Source: an uncultured bacterium
GTDB lineage: Bacteria; Pseudomonadota; Gammaproteobacteria; Burkholderiales; Burkholderiaceae_C
Length of the DNA stretch: 64,000 nt
Reading direction: 5' to 3'
NCBI GenBank assembly: GCA_903928495.1
Contig: CAIYQZ010000056.1
Coordinates: forward strand, 1-64,000
The notes under the pieces are model-generated. The model did not search any database and had not been told where the DNA came from. It was given only the letters and a program-made list of their open reading frames with translations. The translations under genes and the position numbers were made by a program. Shown here piece by piece: positions 17,570-27,903 of the stretch. Numbering within the stretch: position 1 is the stretch's first letter; every line of letters starts with the position of its first letter.

Positions 17570-19420
17570 ATGCGCCATTTGTCTGCCACCGCCCCCACAG
17601 CATCCCCCACACCCGCTGCACCGGCTCCCCGCCGCTCCGACTGGGCCACTTTGCAGCGACTGCTGCCCTACCTGTGGACGTACAAGTGGCGGGTCATGCT
17701 GGCGCTGGGCTTCATGGTGGGGGCCAAGGCAGCCAATGTGAGTGTGCCGCTGCTGCTGAAGGAACTGGTCGATGCCATGACCCCCGCTGTGGGCCGGGCC
17801 ACCGGGCTGGCGCCGGGCATGGAAGGCTTGCTGATCGTGCCCGTGGGGCTGTTGCTGGCCTACGGTGCGTTGCGGTTTTCCACCAGCCTGTTCACAGAGC
17901 TGCGCGAACTGGTGTTTGCCAAAGCGACCGAGGGCGCCACGCGCAGCATTGCGCTGCAAACCTTCGAGCACCTGCACGCGCTGAGCCTGCGCTTTCACCT
18001 CGAGCGCCAGACCGGTGGCATGACCCGAGACATTGAGCGCGGCACGCGCGGGGTGCAGTCGCTCATTTCGTATTCGCTCTACAGCATCGTGCCCACGTTC
18101 ATCGAGGTGGCCATGGTGCTGACGCTGCTGGGCGTGAAGTTCGAGGCCTGGTACGTCTACACCACGCTCGGTGCCCTGGTGCTGTACATCACTTTCACCG
18201 TTTGGGTGACCGAGTGGCGCACCCAGTTCCGCCGCGAGATGAACGAGCTCGACAGCAGTTCGCACAGTAAGGCCATCGACTCGCTGCTGAACTACGAAAC
18301 GGTCAAATACTTCAACAACGAGGCGTTTGAGGCCCGGCGCTACGACACCAGCCTGGAAAAGCTGCGCAAGGCCCGCATCAAAAGCCAGACCACGCTGAGC
18401 CTGCTCAACGCGGGGCAACAGCTCATCATTGCCACCGCTTTGGTGGCCATGTTGTGGCGCGCCACCAGCGCAGTGGCGGCGGGGCAGATGACGTTGGGCG
18501 ATCTGGTGATGATCAACGCATTCATGATCCAGCTCTACATCCCGCTGGGCTTTCTGGGCGTGCTGTACCGTGAAATCAAGCAAAGCCTGACCGACTTGGA
18601 CAAGATGTTCACGCTACTTGAAAAAGAGCGAGAAGTGGCCGATCATCAAGCGGCAAAGCCACTTTTCATTGAAAATCAGCCATCGGTTGCATTCCATGAC
18701 GTGCGTTTTGGCTACCAGGCCGACCGGGAAATTCTGCATGGTGTGAGCTTCGAGATTCCACCCGGCAAAACGGTGGCTGTGGTGGGGCCGTCGGGGTCGG
18801 GCAAGTCCACCCTGGCTCGGTTGCTGTACCGGTTTTATGACGTCAGCAACCCCGGCGACGGTGGCCGGATCGAGATTGCCGGGCAGAACATCACCGCCGT
18901 CACCCAGGCCAGCGTGCGCCAGGCCATCGGCATCGTGCCGCAAGACACCGTGCTGTTCAACGACACCATCGAATACAACATCCGTTACGGAAGGCCCACT
19001 GCCACCACCGCCGAGGTGCACGCCGCCGCCCGCGCTGCCCGCATCCATGACTTCATCACTGCGTTGCCTCAGGGCTACGACACCCCGGTGGGCGAGCGGG
19101 GGCTGAAGCTGTCGGGCGGCGAAAAGCAACGCGTCGCCATTGCCCGCACGCTGCTGAAGAACCCCCCCATCGTCATCTTCGACGAAGCCACCAGTGCGCT
19201 GGACTCGGCCAACGAGCGCGCCATCCAGGCCGAACTGCGCACGGCCGCCGCCAACAAAACCACGCTGGTGATTGCGCACCGGCTTTCCACCGTGGTCGAT
19301 GCACATGAAATTCTCGTTCTGGAGTACGGCCACATCATCGAACGCGGCACCCACGCCGAGTTGTTGGCTGCCAACGGTCGCTATGCAGGCATGTGGGCTC
19401 TGCAGGAGAGCGCGGCCTGA
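17570..19420 (+). CDS. ATM1-type ABC exporter (fused permease-ATPase)
   Basis: 616-aa half-transporter, active as a dimer. N-terminal six-helix membrane domain (about 20-320) with the Atm1-typical NYETVKYFNNE segment, then the ATPase: Walker A GPSGSGKST, Q-loop PQDTVLF, signature LSGGEKQR, Walker B IVIFDEATSALD and the H-loop IAHRLST. Atm1-like proteins export glutathione-linked sulfur species or metals. The ATG at 17570 fits family length; the frame is open to 17441. Confidence 0.9.
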   Translation: MRHLSATAPTASPTPAAPAPRRSDWATLQRLLPYLWTYKWRVMLALGFMVGAKAANVSVPLLLKELVDAMTPAVGRATGLAPGMEGLLIVPVGLLLAYGALRFSTSLFTELRELVFAKATEGATRSIALQTFEHLHALSLRFHLERQTGGMTRDIERGTRGVQSLISYSLYSIVPTFIEVAMVLTLLGVKFEAWYVYTTLGALVLYITFTVWVTEWRTQFRREMNELDSSSHSKAIDSLLNYETVKYFNNEAFEARRYDTSLEKLRKARIKSQTTLSLLNAGQQLIIATALVAMLWRATSAVAAGQMTLGDLVMINAFMIQLYIPLGFLGVLYREIKQSLTDLDKMFTLLEKEREVADHQAAKPLFIENQPSVAFHDVRFGYQADREILHGVSFEIPPGKTVAVVGPSGSGKSTLARLLYRFYDVSNPGDGGRIEIAGQNITAVTQASVRQAIGIVPQDTVLFNDTIEYNIRYGRPTATTAEVHAAARAARIHDFITALPQGYDTPVGERGLKLSGGEKQRVAIARTLLKNPPIVIFDEATSALDSANERAIQAELRTAAANKTTLVIAHRLSTVVDAHEILVLEYGHIIERGTHAELLAANGRYAGMWALQESAA

Positions 19421-19482
19421 AGTTCGGGCATGTCCCCGTTGTCACAAAGGATCGCATCGGTGCACACTCCGCCAACCTGCCC

Positions 19483-22400
19483 ATGACCACACCTGCCCAA
19501 CCACCGGCCTTTGCTGACCAGACGGATGCGGTCCTCGTGGCCTCCCGCGAGGTGCGGGCCGTGTTTGAGCACGCGTCTCTGGGCATTGCGCTGACGCGCG
19601 ACCGGGTCATCATCCGGCACAACCGCGTGTTCGGCGCCCGCCTGGGGTACCAGCCCAACCAGTTGGTGGGTCAGCCCGCCACGGTGCTGTTTTCGTCACC
19701 GGACGACTACCAGTTGTTTGGTCAGCAGGCGGGGCCGATACTGGCATCGGGTCAACCGTACCGGGGCGAGCGAAGCTTTCTCACCCAGGACGGACGGCCC
19801 ATTCAGTGCGTGGTGTCTGCGTCTGCCGTAGACCCCGAACGTCCGGAACTCGGGACCATCTGGATATTCGATGACGTGACCGCCGAGCGCCGGCAGCAAC
19901 AGGAACTCAAGGAGGCATTGCTGCGCATTGAGGCGATCATGCGCAACGCCCCGCTGGGCATCATCTTCACGGTCAATCGCCGCATCACCGACTGCAATGC
20001 CCATTTCAACGCCATGTTTGGCTACGGATTGGGCGAGGCGCTGGGTTTGCCGGGTGCGAGCCTGTTCCCGGATGAAAAGGTGTACGCAGACCTGGGGGCC
20101 TACGCCAGTCCCCGGTTGTCTGCCGCACAACCGGTGGACCTTGAGATCCAGATGCGCAGGCGCACGGGCGAAGCGTTCTGGGCACAGTTGATTGGCTATG
20201 TCGTCGATGTCCAAGACACCCAGGCAGGCACGATCTGGATCATTGCCGACCGCAGCGAAGCCCGGCTGCAGGCAGACCGGTTGCAGCAAGCCCTGAACGA
20301 AAACCAGGCGATTTTCGACCGGGCCGCTTTGGGCATGGTGGTGCTGCAGGGGCGCACGGTAGTGCGCTGCAATCCCCAGATGGAAGCCATGTTCGGCTAC
20401 CAGCAAGGCGAAATGGTGGGCTCGTCCACGCGCGATTGGTACACCGGCGAAGAACAGTTTCGCTGGGTGGGGCGATATCTGTACGCCGCCCTCAATGAAT
20501 CGGGCTCTGTGACCCACGAACTGGAGCTGCAGCGCCGCAACGGCGGCACGTTCTGGGCGCGCATGACCGGGCGCCGCCTGGGGGACAACAGTCCCATTTC
20601 AGGCGGCTCGCTGTGGTTGCTGGAGGACATTTCAGACCGACGCACTACCGAAAACGAACTGCGTGCCGTAACGGCCCTGAACCAGGCCGTGTTCGAAAGT
20701 GCCAGCGTCGCCATCATTGCCACCGACCGATCCGGTGTCATCCAGCTGTTCAATGCAGCCGCACAAAAAATGCTGGGCTATACCGCAGACGAGGTGCTGT
20801 TCAAGCACACACCGGCCCTGATTCACCTGCCCGATGAAGTGGCGGCATACGCTGACGCCCTGTCTGTGGAGTTCGGCCGTGTGATCGAGCCGGGTTTCGA
20901 GGTGTTTTGCCTGCGTGCCGACATTCATGGCAAAGACGAGCGCGAGTGGACTCATGTTCGCAAGGACGGCACCCGGTTCCCGGTGTTGCTGAGCGTCACC
21001 CCGCTCAGGCGGCCCTCCGGCGACATATCGGGCTACCTCGGGCTCGCCACCGACATCACCGAGCGCAAGCAGGCCCAGCACCTGATCGAACAATCCCAGG
21101 CCGAACTGGAGGCCCAGGTCCAGTTGCGCACGGCGGAACTCGCCCAGTCCAATGCCCGATTGCAAGCCGAAGTGGCCGAGCGCGGACACATGGAGCGACA
21201 GATGCGCGACATGGCGCATTACGACGCCATCACCGGATTGCCCAACCGCAACCTTCTGCACGACCGCATCCTGCAGGTGCTGGCCCATGCCAAACGCACC
21301 GATGAGTTGGCTGCGGTCATGTTCCTTGACTTGGACCGTTTCAAGAACATCAACGACACGCTGGGTCACATGGTGGGCGATGCCTTGCTTCGCCAGGTGG
21401 CACAGCGCCTGTCCATGGCCCTGCGCAACAGCGACACGCTGGCCCGCATCGGCGGCGACGAGTTTGTGGTGGTGTTGCCCCACATCAGCGGCTGCGACCA
21501 GGCGGTGCTGGTGGCCGAAAAGCTGATTTCGGTGCTGGATGCCCCCATGGTCGTTCAAGAGCACTCCCTGCACATCAGCACCAGCGTCGGCGTGTGCCTG
21601 TACCCCCAGGACGGCGAGGACAAGGACGTGCTGCTGCGCAATGCCGACACGGCCATGTACCAGGCCAAGGCAGCAGGGCGCAACACCTACCGCCTGTTCA
21701 CCGAACAAATGAACCAGGAGGCCGACCGGCACTACCGCATCGAGTCGGCCCTGCGTGTGGGTGTGCGGGACAACGAACTCCGGCTCATGTACCAACCACT
21801 GGTGGACACCGTTGGCAACCGCGTGTTCGGTGTGGAGGCGCTGGTGCGCTGGCAGTCCGACACCCTCGGCCTGGTGCCGCCGGGGCGCTTCATTCCCATT
21901 GCGGAAGAGACCGATCTGATCGTCGACATCGACAGTTGGGTGCTGAAAACCGCCTGCGCCCAGGCCGCTGTGTGGCGCAGCCAGGGGCATGATCACCTCA
22001 CCCTAGCCGTCAACCTGTCGGCGCGGCAGTTCCGCCGCAAGGATCTGGTGGCCTTTGTTGCCAGTGTGTTGGCTGACACGGGGCATCCCCCCCACTTGCT
22101 GGAACTGGAAATCACCGAGTCATCATTGATGCACAACGTGACTGACGTGATTCACACCCTGGACCAACTGGTGGCACTGGGGGTGAAGCTGTCCATCGAC
22201 GACTTTGGCACCGGGTACTCCAGCCTGGCTTACCTGAAGCGTTTTCCGGTTCACAAACTCAAGGTTGACCAGTCATTTGTGCGCGACATCGGGCAGACCA
22301 ACAGCGATCTGGGCATCGTGAAAACCGTGATCGCGCTGGCGCAGACCCTGCAGCTCGAACTGCTGGCCGAAGGCGTGGAGAACCAGGCCCAGCTCATGAC

Positions 22401-22530
22401 TTTGCGCGCGTTGGGTTGCGAGCGTTTCCAAGGCTACCTCTTCGCCAAGCCCATGGCCGCCGAGCTGGTGGAACGGCTGTTTCATCAGACGGCTGCCGAT
22501 CTCCCCGCCTCTGACATGGCGCTGGTCTGA
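19483..22530 (+). CDS. Four-PAS GGDEF-EAL cyclic-di-GMP signalling protein
   Basis: 1015-aa cytoplasmic sensor with no membrane segment. Four PAS domains in series start near residues 29, 145, 272 and 398 (each with the ...A.LGI......I..CN..F..MFGY pattern), then a short coiled coil, GGDEF (IGGDEF at about 657) and EAL (EALVRW at about 785, DDFGTGYSSLAYLKRFPVHKLKVD later). Both catalytic motifs are intact, so it could make and break c-di-GMP. Ligands for the PAS domains are not evident. Confidence 0.93.
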   Translation: MTTPAQPPAFADQTDAVLVASREVRAVFEHASLGIALTRDRVIIRHNRVFGARLGYQPNQLVGQPATVLFSSPDDYQLFGQQAGPILASGQPYRGERSFLTQDGRPIQCVVSASAVDPERPELGTIWIFDDVTAERRQQQELKEALLRIEAIMRNAPLGIIFTVNRRITDCNAHFNAMFGYGLGEALGLPGASLFPDEKVYADLGAYASPRLSAAQPVDLEIQMRRRTGEAFWAQLIGYVVDVQDTQAGTIWIIADRSEARLQADRLQQALNENQAIFDRAALGMVVLQGRTVVRCNPQMEAMFGYQQGEMVGSSTRDWYTGEEQFRWVGRYLYAALNESGSVTHELELQRRNGGTFWARMTGRRLGDNSPISGGSLWLLEDISDRRTTENELRAVTALNQAVFESASVAIIATDRSGVIQLFNAAAQKMLGYTADEVLFKHTPALIHLPDEVAAYADALSVEFGRVIEPGFEVFCLRADIHGKDEREWTHVRKDGTRFPVLLSVTPLRRPSGDISGYLGLATDITERKQAQHLIEQSQAELEAQVQLRTAELAQSNARLQAEVAERGHMERQMRDMAHYDAITGLPNRNLLHDRILQVLAHAKRTDELAAVMFLDLDRFKNINDTLGHMVGDALLRQVAQRLSMALRNSDTLARIGGDEFVVVLPHISGCDQAVLVAEKLISVLDAPMVVQEHSLHISTSVGVCLYPQDGEDKDVLLRNADTAMYQAKAAGRNTYRLFTEQMNQEADRHYRIESALRVGVRDNELRLMYQPLVDTVGNRVFGVEALVRWQSDTLGLVPPGRFIPIAEETDLIVDIDSWVLKTACAQAAVWRSQGHDHLTLAVNLSARQFRRKDLVAFVASVLADTGHPPHLLELEITESSLMHNVTDVIHTLDQLVALGVKLSIDDFGTGYSSLAYLKRFPVHKLKVDQSFVRDIGQTNSDLGIVKTVIALAQTLQLELLAEGVENQAQLMTLRALGCERFQGYLFAKPMAAELVERLFHQTAADLPASDMALV

Positions 22531-22562
22531 TGGCCAACCCACCCGACTGAACGGAACTTTTC

Positions 22563-23534
22563 ATGGAAACCAAATGGTTTGAAGACTTTGTCAGCCTGGC
22601 CGAAACGCGCAGCTTCAGCCGCTCGGCCCAGTTGAGGCATGTGACTCAGCCGGCGTTTTCGCGGCGCATCCAGTCGCTGGAGGCCTGGGCTGGCACCGAC
22701 CTGGTTGACCGCAGCAACTACCCCACCCGTCTCACACCGGCCGGGCAAACTTTGTACGAGCAGGCGGTGGAAATGTTGCAAGCCCTGCAAACCACGAGGG
22801 CCATGCTCCGATCGCACACCGCCACAGCCAGCGACACCATTGAATTTGCCGTGCCGCACTCGCTGGCATTCACGTTTTTCCCGGCCTGGTTGTCGGGCCT
22901 GCGCACCGTGTGTGGGTCCATCAAGAGCCGCCTCATTGCCCTGAATGTGCACGACGCCGTGCTGCGCCTGGTGGAGGGCAACGCCGATTTGCTCATTGCC
23001 TATCAGCACGTCTCGCAACCCATTCAGCTGGACCCCAACCGCTACGACATGCTGCCCCTGGGTCAGGAAGTGCTGGCCCCCTATGTGAAGGCCGACACCC
23101 GTCCCGAACACCTGGGCCAGCCCCTGTACCGCCTGCCGGGCACAGCCAAGCAGCCCGTGCCTTACCTGGCCTACGCACCCGGTGCCTACCTGGGGCGCGT
23201 GGTGGAGGCAGCGCTGAAGCAGGCCCCTGCCGCCGTGCACCTGGACCGCGTGTACGAAACCGACATGGCCGAGGGCCTCAAAGCCATGGCCCGCGAAGGC
23301 CACGGCGTGGCTTTTCTGCCGCTGAGCGCGGTGCAGAAAGACATTCAAAGCGGCAAGCTGGTGTCGGCTGGAGCGGGGCTGGACATGACGCTGGACATCC
23401 GCATCTACCGCGAGCGCCCGGGCGTGCGCCTGCATGAACGAGGTGGAGACCGCAGTTCCACTGCGCCTCAGGCTCCCCGCGCCGTGGACCGGTTCTGGGA
23501 CGACCTCAAGCGCCAGCTTGACGGCGCAGGGTGA
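22563..23534 (+). CDS. LysR-family regulator, HypT/YjiE-like
   Basis: 323-aa transcription factor: N-terminal winged helix-turn-helix (residues 4-63, METKWFEDFVSLAETRSFSR, QPAFSRRIQSLE) and a C-terminal effector domain. The METKW start, the FSRSAQLRHVTQPAFSRRI helix and DRSNYPTRLT are shared with the HypT group of oxidant-responsive regulators, though function in this group is not uniform. It lies 12 bp before pyrC; co-transcription with pyrC is possible. Confidence 0.88.
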   Translation: METKWFEDFVSLAETRSFSRSAQLRHVTQPAFSRRIQSLEAWAGTDLVDRSNYPTRLTPAGQTLYEQAVEMLQALQTTRAMLRSHTATASDTIEFAVPHSLAFTFFPAWLSGLRTVCGSIKSRLIALNVHDAVLRLVEGNADLLIAYQHVSQPIQLDPNRYDMLPLGQEVLAPYVKADTRPEHLGQPLYRLPGTAKQPVPYLAYAPGAYLGRVVEAALKQAPAAVHLDRVYETDMAEGLKAMAREGHGVAFLPLSAVQKDIQSGKLVSAGAGLDMTLDIRIYRERPGVRLHERGGDRSSTAPQAPRAVDRFWDDLKRQLDGAG

Positions 23535-23546
23535 GAAAATGCCGCC

Positions 23547-24608
23547 ATGACCTCTGCCGCAACCCCTCAATCCGTTCAACACCTCACCATCACCCGTCCC
23601 GACGACTGGCACCTGCACGTGCGCGACGGCGCCGCTCTGCAAGCCGTGGTACCCCACACCGCCGCGCAGTTTGGTCGCGCCATCATCATGCCCAACCTGC
23701 GGCCCCCGGTGACGACTGCCGAACAGGCGCTGGCCTACAAGGCGCGCATACAGGCTGCAGTGCCCGCAGGTGTGCAGTTTGAGCCGTTGATGACGTTGTA
23801 CCTGACCGATAACCTTCCGCCCGACGAAATTGCCCGTGCCAAAGACGCTGGCGTGGTCGCCGCCAAGCTCTATCCCGCCGGTGCCACCACCAACAGCGAT
23901 GCGGGCGTGACCGATCTGAAGAAGACCTACAAAACCCTGGAAGCCATGCAACGCGCCGGCCTGCTGCTGCTGGTGCATGGCGAGGTCACCAGTTCAGACA
24001 TCGACCTGTTTGACCGCGAGGCCGTGTTCATCGACCAGCAGCTCATCCCGCTGCGCCGGGATTTTCCCGAGCTGAAAATCGTGTTCGAGCACATCACCAC
24101 CAAAGAAGCCGCGCAATACGTGACGGAGGCAGGCCCGTATACCGCCGCCACGCTCACCGCCCACCACCTCCTCTACAACCGCAACGCCATCTTCACCGGC
24201 GGTGTGCGCCCCCATTACTACTGCCTGCCCGTGCTCAAGCGCGAAACCCACCGCGTCGCGCTGGTGCAAGCCGCCACCAGCGGCAGCAACAAGTTCTTCT
24301 TGGGCACCGACAGCGCACCGCACCCTGCACACCTGAAAGAACACGCCAGCGGTTGTGCCGGTTGCTACACCGCCCACGCTGCGCTGGAGCTGTACGCGGA
24401 AGCTTTTGACAGCGTGGGTGCACTCGACAAGTTGGAAGCCTTCGCCAGTTTTAATGGCCCCGCCTTCTATGGTTTGCCCGTGAACAGCGGCACCGTGACC
24501 CTGCAGCGCGAAACCTGGACCGCGCCCGAGAGCTACCCCTTTGGCGAAGCCATCGTCAAACCCCTGCGTGGGGGCGAGTCACTGGCCTGGCGGTTGGTCA
24601 ATTCGTGA
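23547..24608 (+). CDS. pyrC: Dihydroorotase (class II)
   Basis: 353-aa zinc enzyme converting carbamoyl-aspartate to dihydroorotate in pyrimidine synthesis. Seen motifs: DWHLHVRDG (HxH zinc ligands), the carboxylated Lys in [22 protein letters not shown] and GTDSAPH. Length matches E. coli PyrC. Confidence 0.96.
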   Translation: MTSAATPQSVQHLTITRPDDWHLHVRDGAALQAVVPHTAAQFGRAIIMPNLRPPVTTAEQALAYKARIQAAVPAGVQFEPLMTLYLTDNLPPDEIARAKDAGVVAAKLYPAGATTNSDAGVTDLKKTYKTLEAMQRAGLLLLVHGEVTSSDIDLFDREAVFIDQQLIPLRRDFPELKIVFEHITTKEAAQYVTEAGPYTAATLTAHHLLYNRNAIFTGGVRPHYYCLPVLKRETHRVALVQAATSGSNKFFLGTDSAPHPAHLKEHASGCAGCYTAHAALELYAEAFDSVGALDKLEAFASFNGPAFYGLPVNSGTVTLQRETWTAPESYPFGEAIVKPLRGGESLAWRLVNS

Positions 24609-24647
24609 TAGCTGACAACTCAATGCCATCAAGCGATAGGTGCCAAT

Positions 24648-25475
24648 TTGGCTTGTGACTCAGGCTGTCAGCCAGTAGAGCACCTGAACCTGCCCGCAGT
24701 GGACTGGCACCGGCCCTGGTTGCAACCAATGGCCGGTGTGGGCCAGGCGGTGGCGCAGGGCCTGGGCAGCGGTTCCGCAGCCGACGCATTGAACGCCGTT
24801 GCCACGCAGGGCTGCCCCGTGCGGTTCAGCGCCGCCGATGCCGCCCCGCCCGGCGAGGCGTACGAGGCCTTCATCCGCCGCACCGCCCAGGTGCCCACCC
24901 GCAACAATCTGCACGACTTGTTCAACGGCCTGGTGTGGCTGCGCTTTCCGCAATCCAAGGCGGCGCTCAACCGCCTGCAGGCCGAGGCCATCGCGGCTCA
25001 GGGTGTGGGCGCGGTGCGTGGGCCGGTGCGCGATGCCATCACCGTGTTTGACGAAAACGGTGCGCTGTTGCTGGCCCCACCTTCGGTTTCTGCCGTTTTG
25101 TGGCCACTGTTGCTGGCTCGCGACTGGCGCAGTCTTTTCGTCACGCACCGCGCACTGTGGGCACAGGCACAACTGGTGCTGTTTGGCCACGCGCTGATGG
25201 AACAACTGGTGTGCCCCGGCAAACCCCTCACCGCCCATGTGTGGGTGTTGCCGTTTGAGCCTGCTTCAGACGCTGGCGCTGACCCGCTACCTGCACTGGA
25301 TGCCGCACTCGCTGCCGACCTGTCTGCGGCCAGGCTGCAGACAAAACCCTTCACGCCACTGCCCGTGTTGGGTGTACCGGGCTGGTGGCCTGACAATGAC
25401 TCCCCAGCGTTCTACGCCGACACCTCGGTGTTCCGCCCGCCCCGACACTCAGTTACCGCTGCCACCCTGCCATGA
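24648..25475 (+). CDS. DUF3025 protein
   Basis: 275-aa protein of the DUF3025 family, function unknown. Conserved features are RNNLHDLFNGLVWLRFPQSKAALNRLQ, RGPVRDAITVFDENGALL and LFGHALMEQL. The only nearby start giving the full domain is TTG at 24648; this start is uncertain. Its stop overlaps the start of the glutamine synthetase homologue (ATGA). Confidence 0.8.
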   Translation: MACDSGCQPVEHLNLPAVDWHRPWLQPMAGVGQAVAQGLGSGSAADALNAVATQGCPVRFSAADAAPPGEAYEAFIRRTAQVPTRNNLHDLFNGLVWLRFPQSKAALNRLQAEAIAAQGVGAVRGPVRDAITVFDENGALLLAPPSVSAVLWPLLLARDWRSLFVTHRALWAQAQLVLFGHALMEQLVCPGKPLTAHVWVLPFEPASDAGADPLPALDAALAADLSAARLQTKPFTPLPVLGVPGWWPDNDSPAFYADTSVFRPPRHSVTAATLP

Positions 25476-26839
25476 CACCTGCCACCTCCGCTTCAGACAC
25501 ACCTGCCCACACCGACTGGGCTGAACGCTTTCGCGCAGAAGGTGTGCGCGACGTGGAATGCCTGTTTGCCGATGTCACCGGCTACCCGCGCGGCAAGCTG
25601 ATGCCCGCTGCCAGTTTTGCGCGCGGGCAGGAACTGCGCATTTGCCAGGCCATTCCCATGCAATGCGTCACGGGCGAGTATTCGTACAACCCCATCTTCC
25701 CCGACAGTGACCCCGATGTGCGCCTGGTGCCCGACATGACCACGCTGCGCCGCGTGCCCTGGTCATCGGTGCCGCGCTATGTGGCTGTGCACGACTGTGT
25801 GGAGCTGACCGGCGAACTGTGCCCGTTTGCCCCGCGCTCCACTCTCAAAACCGTGGTGGCCCGCTACCACGCGCTGGGTCTGCGGCCCGTGGTCGCGCCT
25901 GAAATCGAGTTTTATCTGACGGCTGCTGTGACCGACCCCACCCAGCCGCTGGCTGCGCCCGTGGGCCGGGGAGGGCGCGCCGAGGTGGGCCAGTCGGCCT
26001 TCAGCATGAACATGCTCAACGAACTGGCCCCGTTCTGGGACGAGTTCCATGCCGCGCTGGATGCACTGGGTGTACGCTCCGACACCTGGATCCACGAGGT
26101 GGGCCTGAGCCAGTATGAAATCAACCTGCTGCACGGCGACCCGGTGGCCGCTGCCGATCAGGCGTTTCTGTTCAAGTACGCGGCCAAAGAGGTGGCGTTG
26201 CGCCACGGCCTGAACGCCGTGTTCATGGCCAAACCCATGGCTGGCCAGGCGGGCAGTTCCATGCACCTGCACCAGAGCGTGGAAGACATTGCCAGCGGCC
26301 AGAACATTTTCAGCAACGCAGACGGCACGGCCAGCGAGCGGTTTGCGCACTACATCGGCGGCCTGCAGGCCTACACGCCCGACTTCATGCCGCTCTACGC
26401 GCCCAACGTCAATGCCTACCGCCGCTATGTGTCGGGCAGCCAGGCGCCGGTGAATGTGCATTGGGGGCATGACAACCGCACCGCAGGCCTGCGTGTGCCA
26501 CACAGTGCACCGGTGGCCCGGCGGGTGGAAAACCGCCTGGCCGGGGCCGATGCCAACCCCTACCTCGCCATGGCTGCCACGCTGGCTGCAGGCCTCGCGG
26601 GGATGGAGGAGCGTTGCGCACCCACCGAGCCGCTGGCCGACAATGCCTACGACAGCGAGCGGCAACTGCCCCACACCTTTGATGCAGCGCTGACCCTGAT
26701 GCGCCAGAGCGCGCATGCGCCACGCTTGTTGGGTAAAGATTTTGTGCAGGCCTATCTGGCCGTCAAAGGCCTGGAGCATGACCACTACCACGCGGAGATC
26801 ACCGCCTGGGAGCGACGCTTCCTGTTGCCACAGGTGTGA
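25472..26839 (+). CDS. Glutamine synthetase family, gamma-glutamylpolyamine synthetase-like
   Basis: 455-aa ATP-dependent ligase of the GS fold. It has the catalytic APEIEFYL segment, AVFMAKPMAGQAGSSMHLHQS (second metal and ATP site) and ENRLAGADANPYLAMAATLAAG. The N-terminal AERFRAEGVRDVECLFADVTGYPRGK replaces the classical GlnA start, as in PuuA/GlnA3-type enzymes that join glutamate to amines. No other polyamine genes are next to it, so the substrate is open. Confidence 0.88.
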   Translation: MTPATSASDTPAHTDWAERFRAEGVRDVECLFADVTGYPRGKLMPAASFARGQELRICQAIPMQCVTGEYSYNPIFPDSDPDVRLVPDMTTLRRVPWSSVPRYVAVHDCVELTGELCPFAPRSTLKTVVARYHALGLRPVVAPEIEFYLTAAVTDPTQPLAAPVGRGGRAEVGQSAFSMNMLNELAPFWDEFHAALDALGVRSDTWIHEVGLSQYEINLLHGDPVAAADQAFLFKYAAKEVALRHGLNAVFMAKPMAGQAGSSMHLHQSVEDIASGQNIFSNADGTASERFAHYIGGLQAYTPDFMPLYAPNVNAYRRYVSGSQAPVNVHWGHDNRTAGLRVPHSAPVARRVENRLAGADANPYLAMAATLAAGLAGMEERCAPTEPLADNAYDSERQLPHTFDAALTLMRQSAHAPRLLGKDFVQAYLAVKGLEHDHYHAEITAWERRFLLPQV

Positions 26840-26899
26840 CCCCAGCGCGGCACGATAGGCCAAACCATCAAAAAATCCAGCGGTGCGGGTCAGAGGGTT

Positions 26900-26928
26900 C
26901 TTGAAGAAAAGACTGAACGTCCCCAGCT
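26900..26928 (+). promoter_or_regulatory. Sigma32-type heat-shock promoter of htpX
   Basis: CTTGAAG (26900-26906), 14 bp, then CCCCAGCT (26921-26928): close to the sigma32 consensus CTTGAAA-N13-17-CCCCATNT. It ends 33 bp before the htpX start, and htpX is a known heat-shock gene in proteobacteria. Confidence 0.78.
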
Positions 26929-26961
26929 TATATTCCGTTTATTACTAACCGTGGAGTTGCC

Positions 26962-27834
26962 ATGAAACGCATCTTTCTTTTTGTGCTCACCAACCTGGCC
27001 GTGATGGCCGTGTTGCTGATCACCACCCGCCTGCTGGGCGTGGACCGCTTCCTCACAGCCAATGGCCTCAACATGGGGGCGTTGGCCGGGTTTTCGCTGG
27101 TCATGGGTTTTGGCGGTGCCATCATTTCGCTGCTGATGAGCAAGCAAATGGCCAAGTGGTCCACCCCAGGCTTCACCTTGATCAGCCAGCCGCGCAATGC
27201 CGATGAAGCGTGGATCGTGGACACCGTGCGCCGCTTTGCCGACAAAGCCGGCATCGGCATGCCCGAAGTGGGCATTTTTGAAGGCGACCCCAACGCCTTC
27301 GCCACCGGTGCCAACAAAAACAACGCGCTGGTGGCCGTGTCCACCGGCTTGTTGCACAACATGACCCGTGAAGAGGTGGAGGCCGTCATCGGCCACGAGG
27401 TGGCCCACATTGCCAACGGCGACATGGTCACCATGACGCTGATCCAGGGCGTGATGAACACGTTTGTGGTGTTCCTCAGCCGCATCATTGGTTACGCGGT
27501 GGACAGCTTCCTGCGCAAGGGCGACAGCGAGAACACCGGCCCCGGCATTGGCTACATGATCACGACCATCGTGATGGACATCATCCTGGGCTTTGCCGCA
27601 GCCATCATCGTGGCTTGGTTCAGCCGCCAGCGCGAATTCCGCGCCGATGCGGGCGCCGCCCAACTGATGGGCCGCAAGCAGCCGATGATCAACGCGCTGG
27701 CCCGCTTGGGTGGCCTGACCCCCGGCGAATTGCCCAAGAGCATGGCTGCCATGGGCATCACTGGTGGATTGGGCAAGCTTTTTTCCACACACCCCCCCAT
27801 TGAACAGCGCATTGCTGCTTTGCAAGCCAGCTGA
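26962..27834 (+). CDS. htpX: Membrane zinc protease HtpX
   Basis: 290-aa inner-membrane metalloprotease for quality control of membrane proteins. Two N-terminal membrane helices (about 4-26 and 34-56), the zinc motif HEVAH (about residues 144-148), two further hydrophobic segments and the downstream Glu of [10 protein letters not shown]. Clean SD (GTGGAG) before the ATG. Driven by the sigma32-like promoter just upstream. Confidence 0.95.
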   Translation: MKRIFLFVLTNLAVMAVLLITTRLLGVDRFLTANGLNMGALAGFSLVMGFGGAIISLLMSKQMAKWSTPGFTLISQPRNADEAWIVDTVRRFADKAGIGMPEVGIFEGDPNAFATGANKNNALVAVSTGLLHNMTREEVEAVIGHEVAHIANGDMVTMTLIQGVMNTFVVFLSRIIGYAVDSFLRKGDSENTGPGIGYMITTIVMDIILGFAAAIIVAWFSRQREFRADAGAAQLMGRKQPMINALARLGGLTPGELPKSMAAMGITGGLGKLFSTHPPIEQRIAALQAS

Positions 27835-27854
27835 CACCGGAAGGTTTCACCCAC

Positions 27855-27884
27855 AAAAAAGCGACTCCTCAGAGTCGCTTTTTT
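27855..27884. terminator. Bidirectional terminator htpX / glycine-zipper gene
   Basis: Perfect stem AAAAAAGCGACTC / GAGTCGCTTTTTT with a 4-base loop; U-tract on both strands, placed between convergent stops. Confidence 0.92.
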
Positions 27885-27903
27885 GATGCCGTTTGCAACC
27901 GTG

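Noticed and set aside
22485-23978. Minus-strand open frame of 497 codons
   Set aside because: Antisense to both the LysR gene and pyrC; His/Gly-rich translation typical of reverse-strand shadow.
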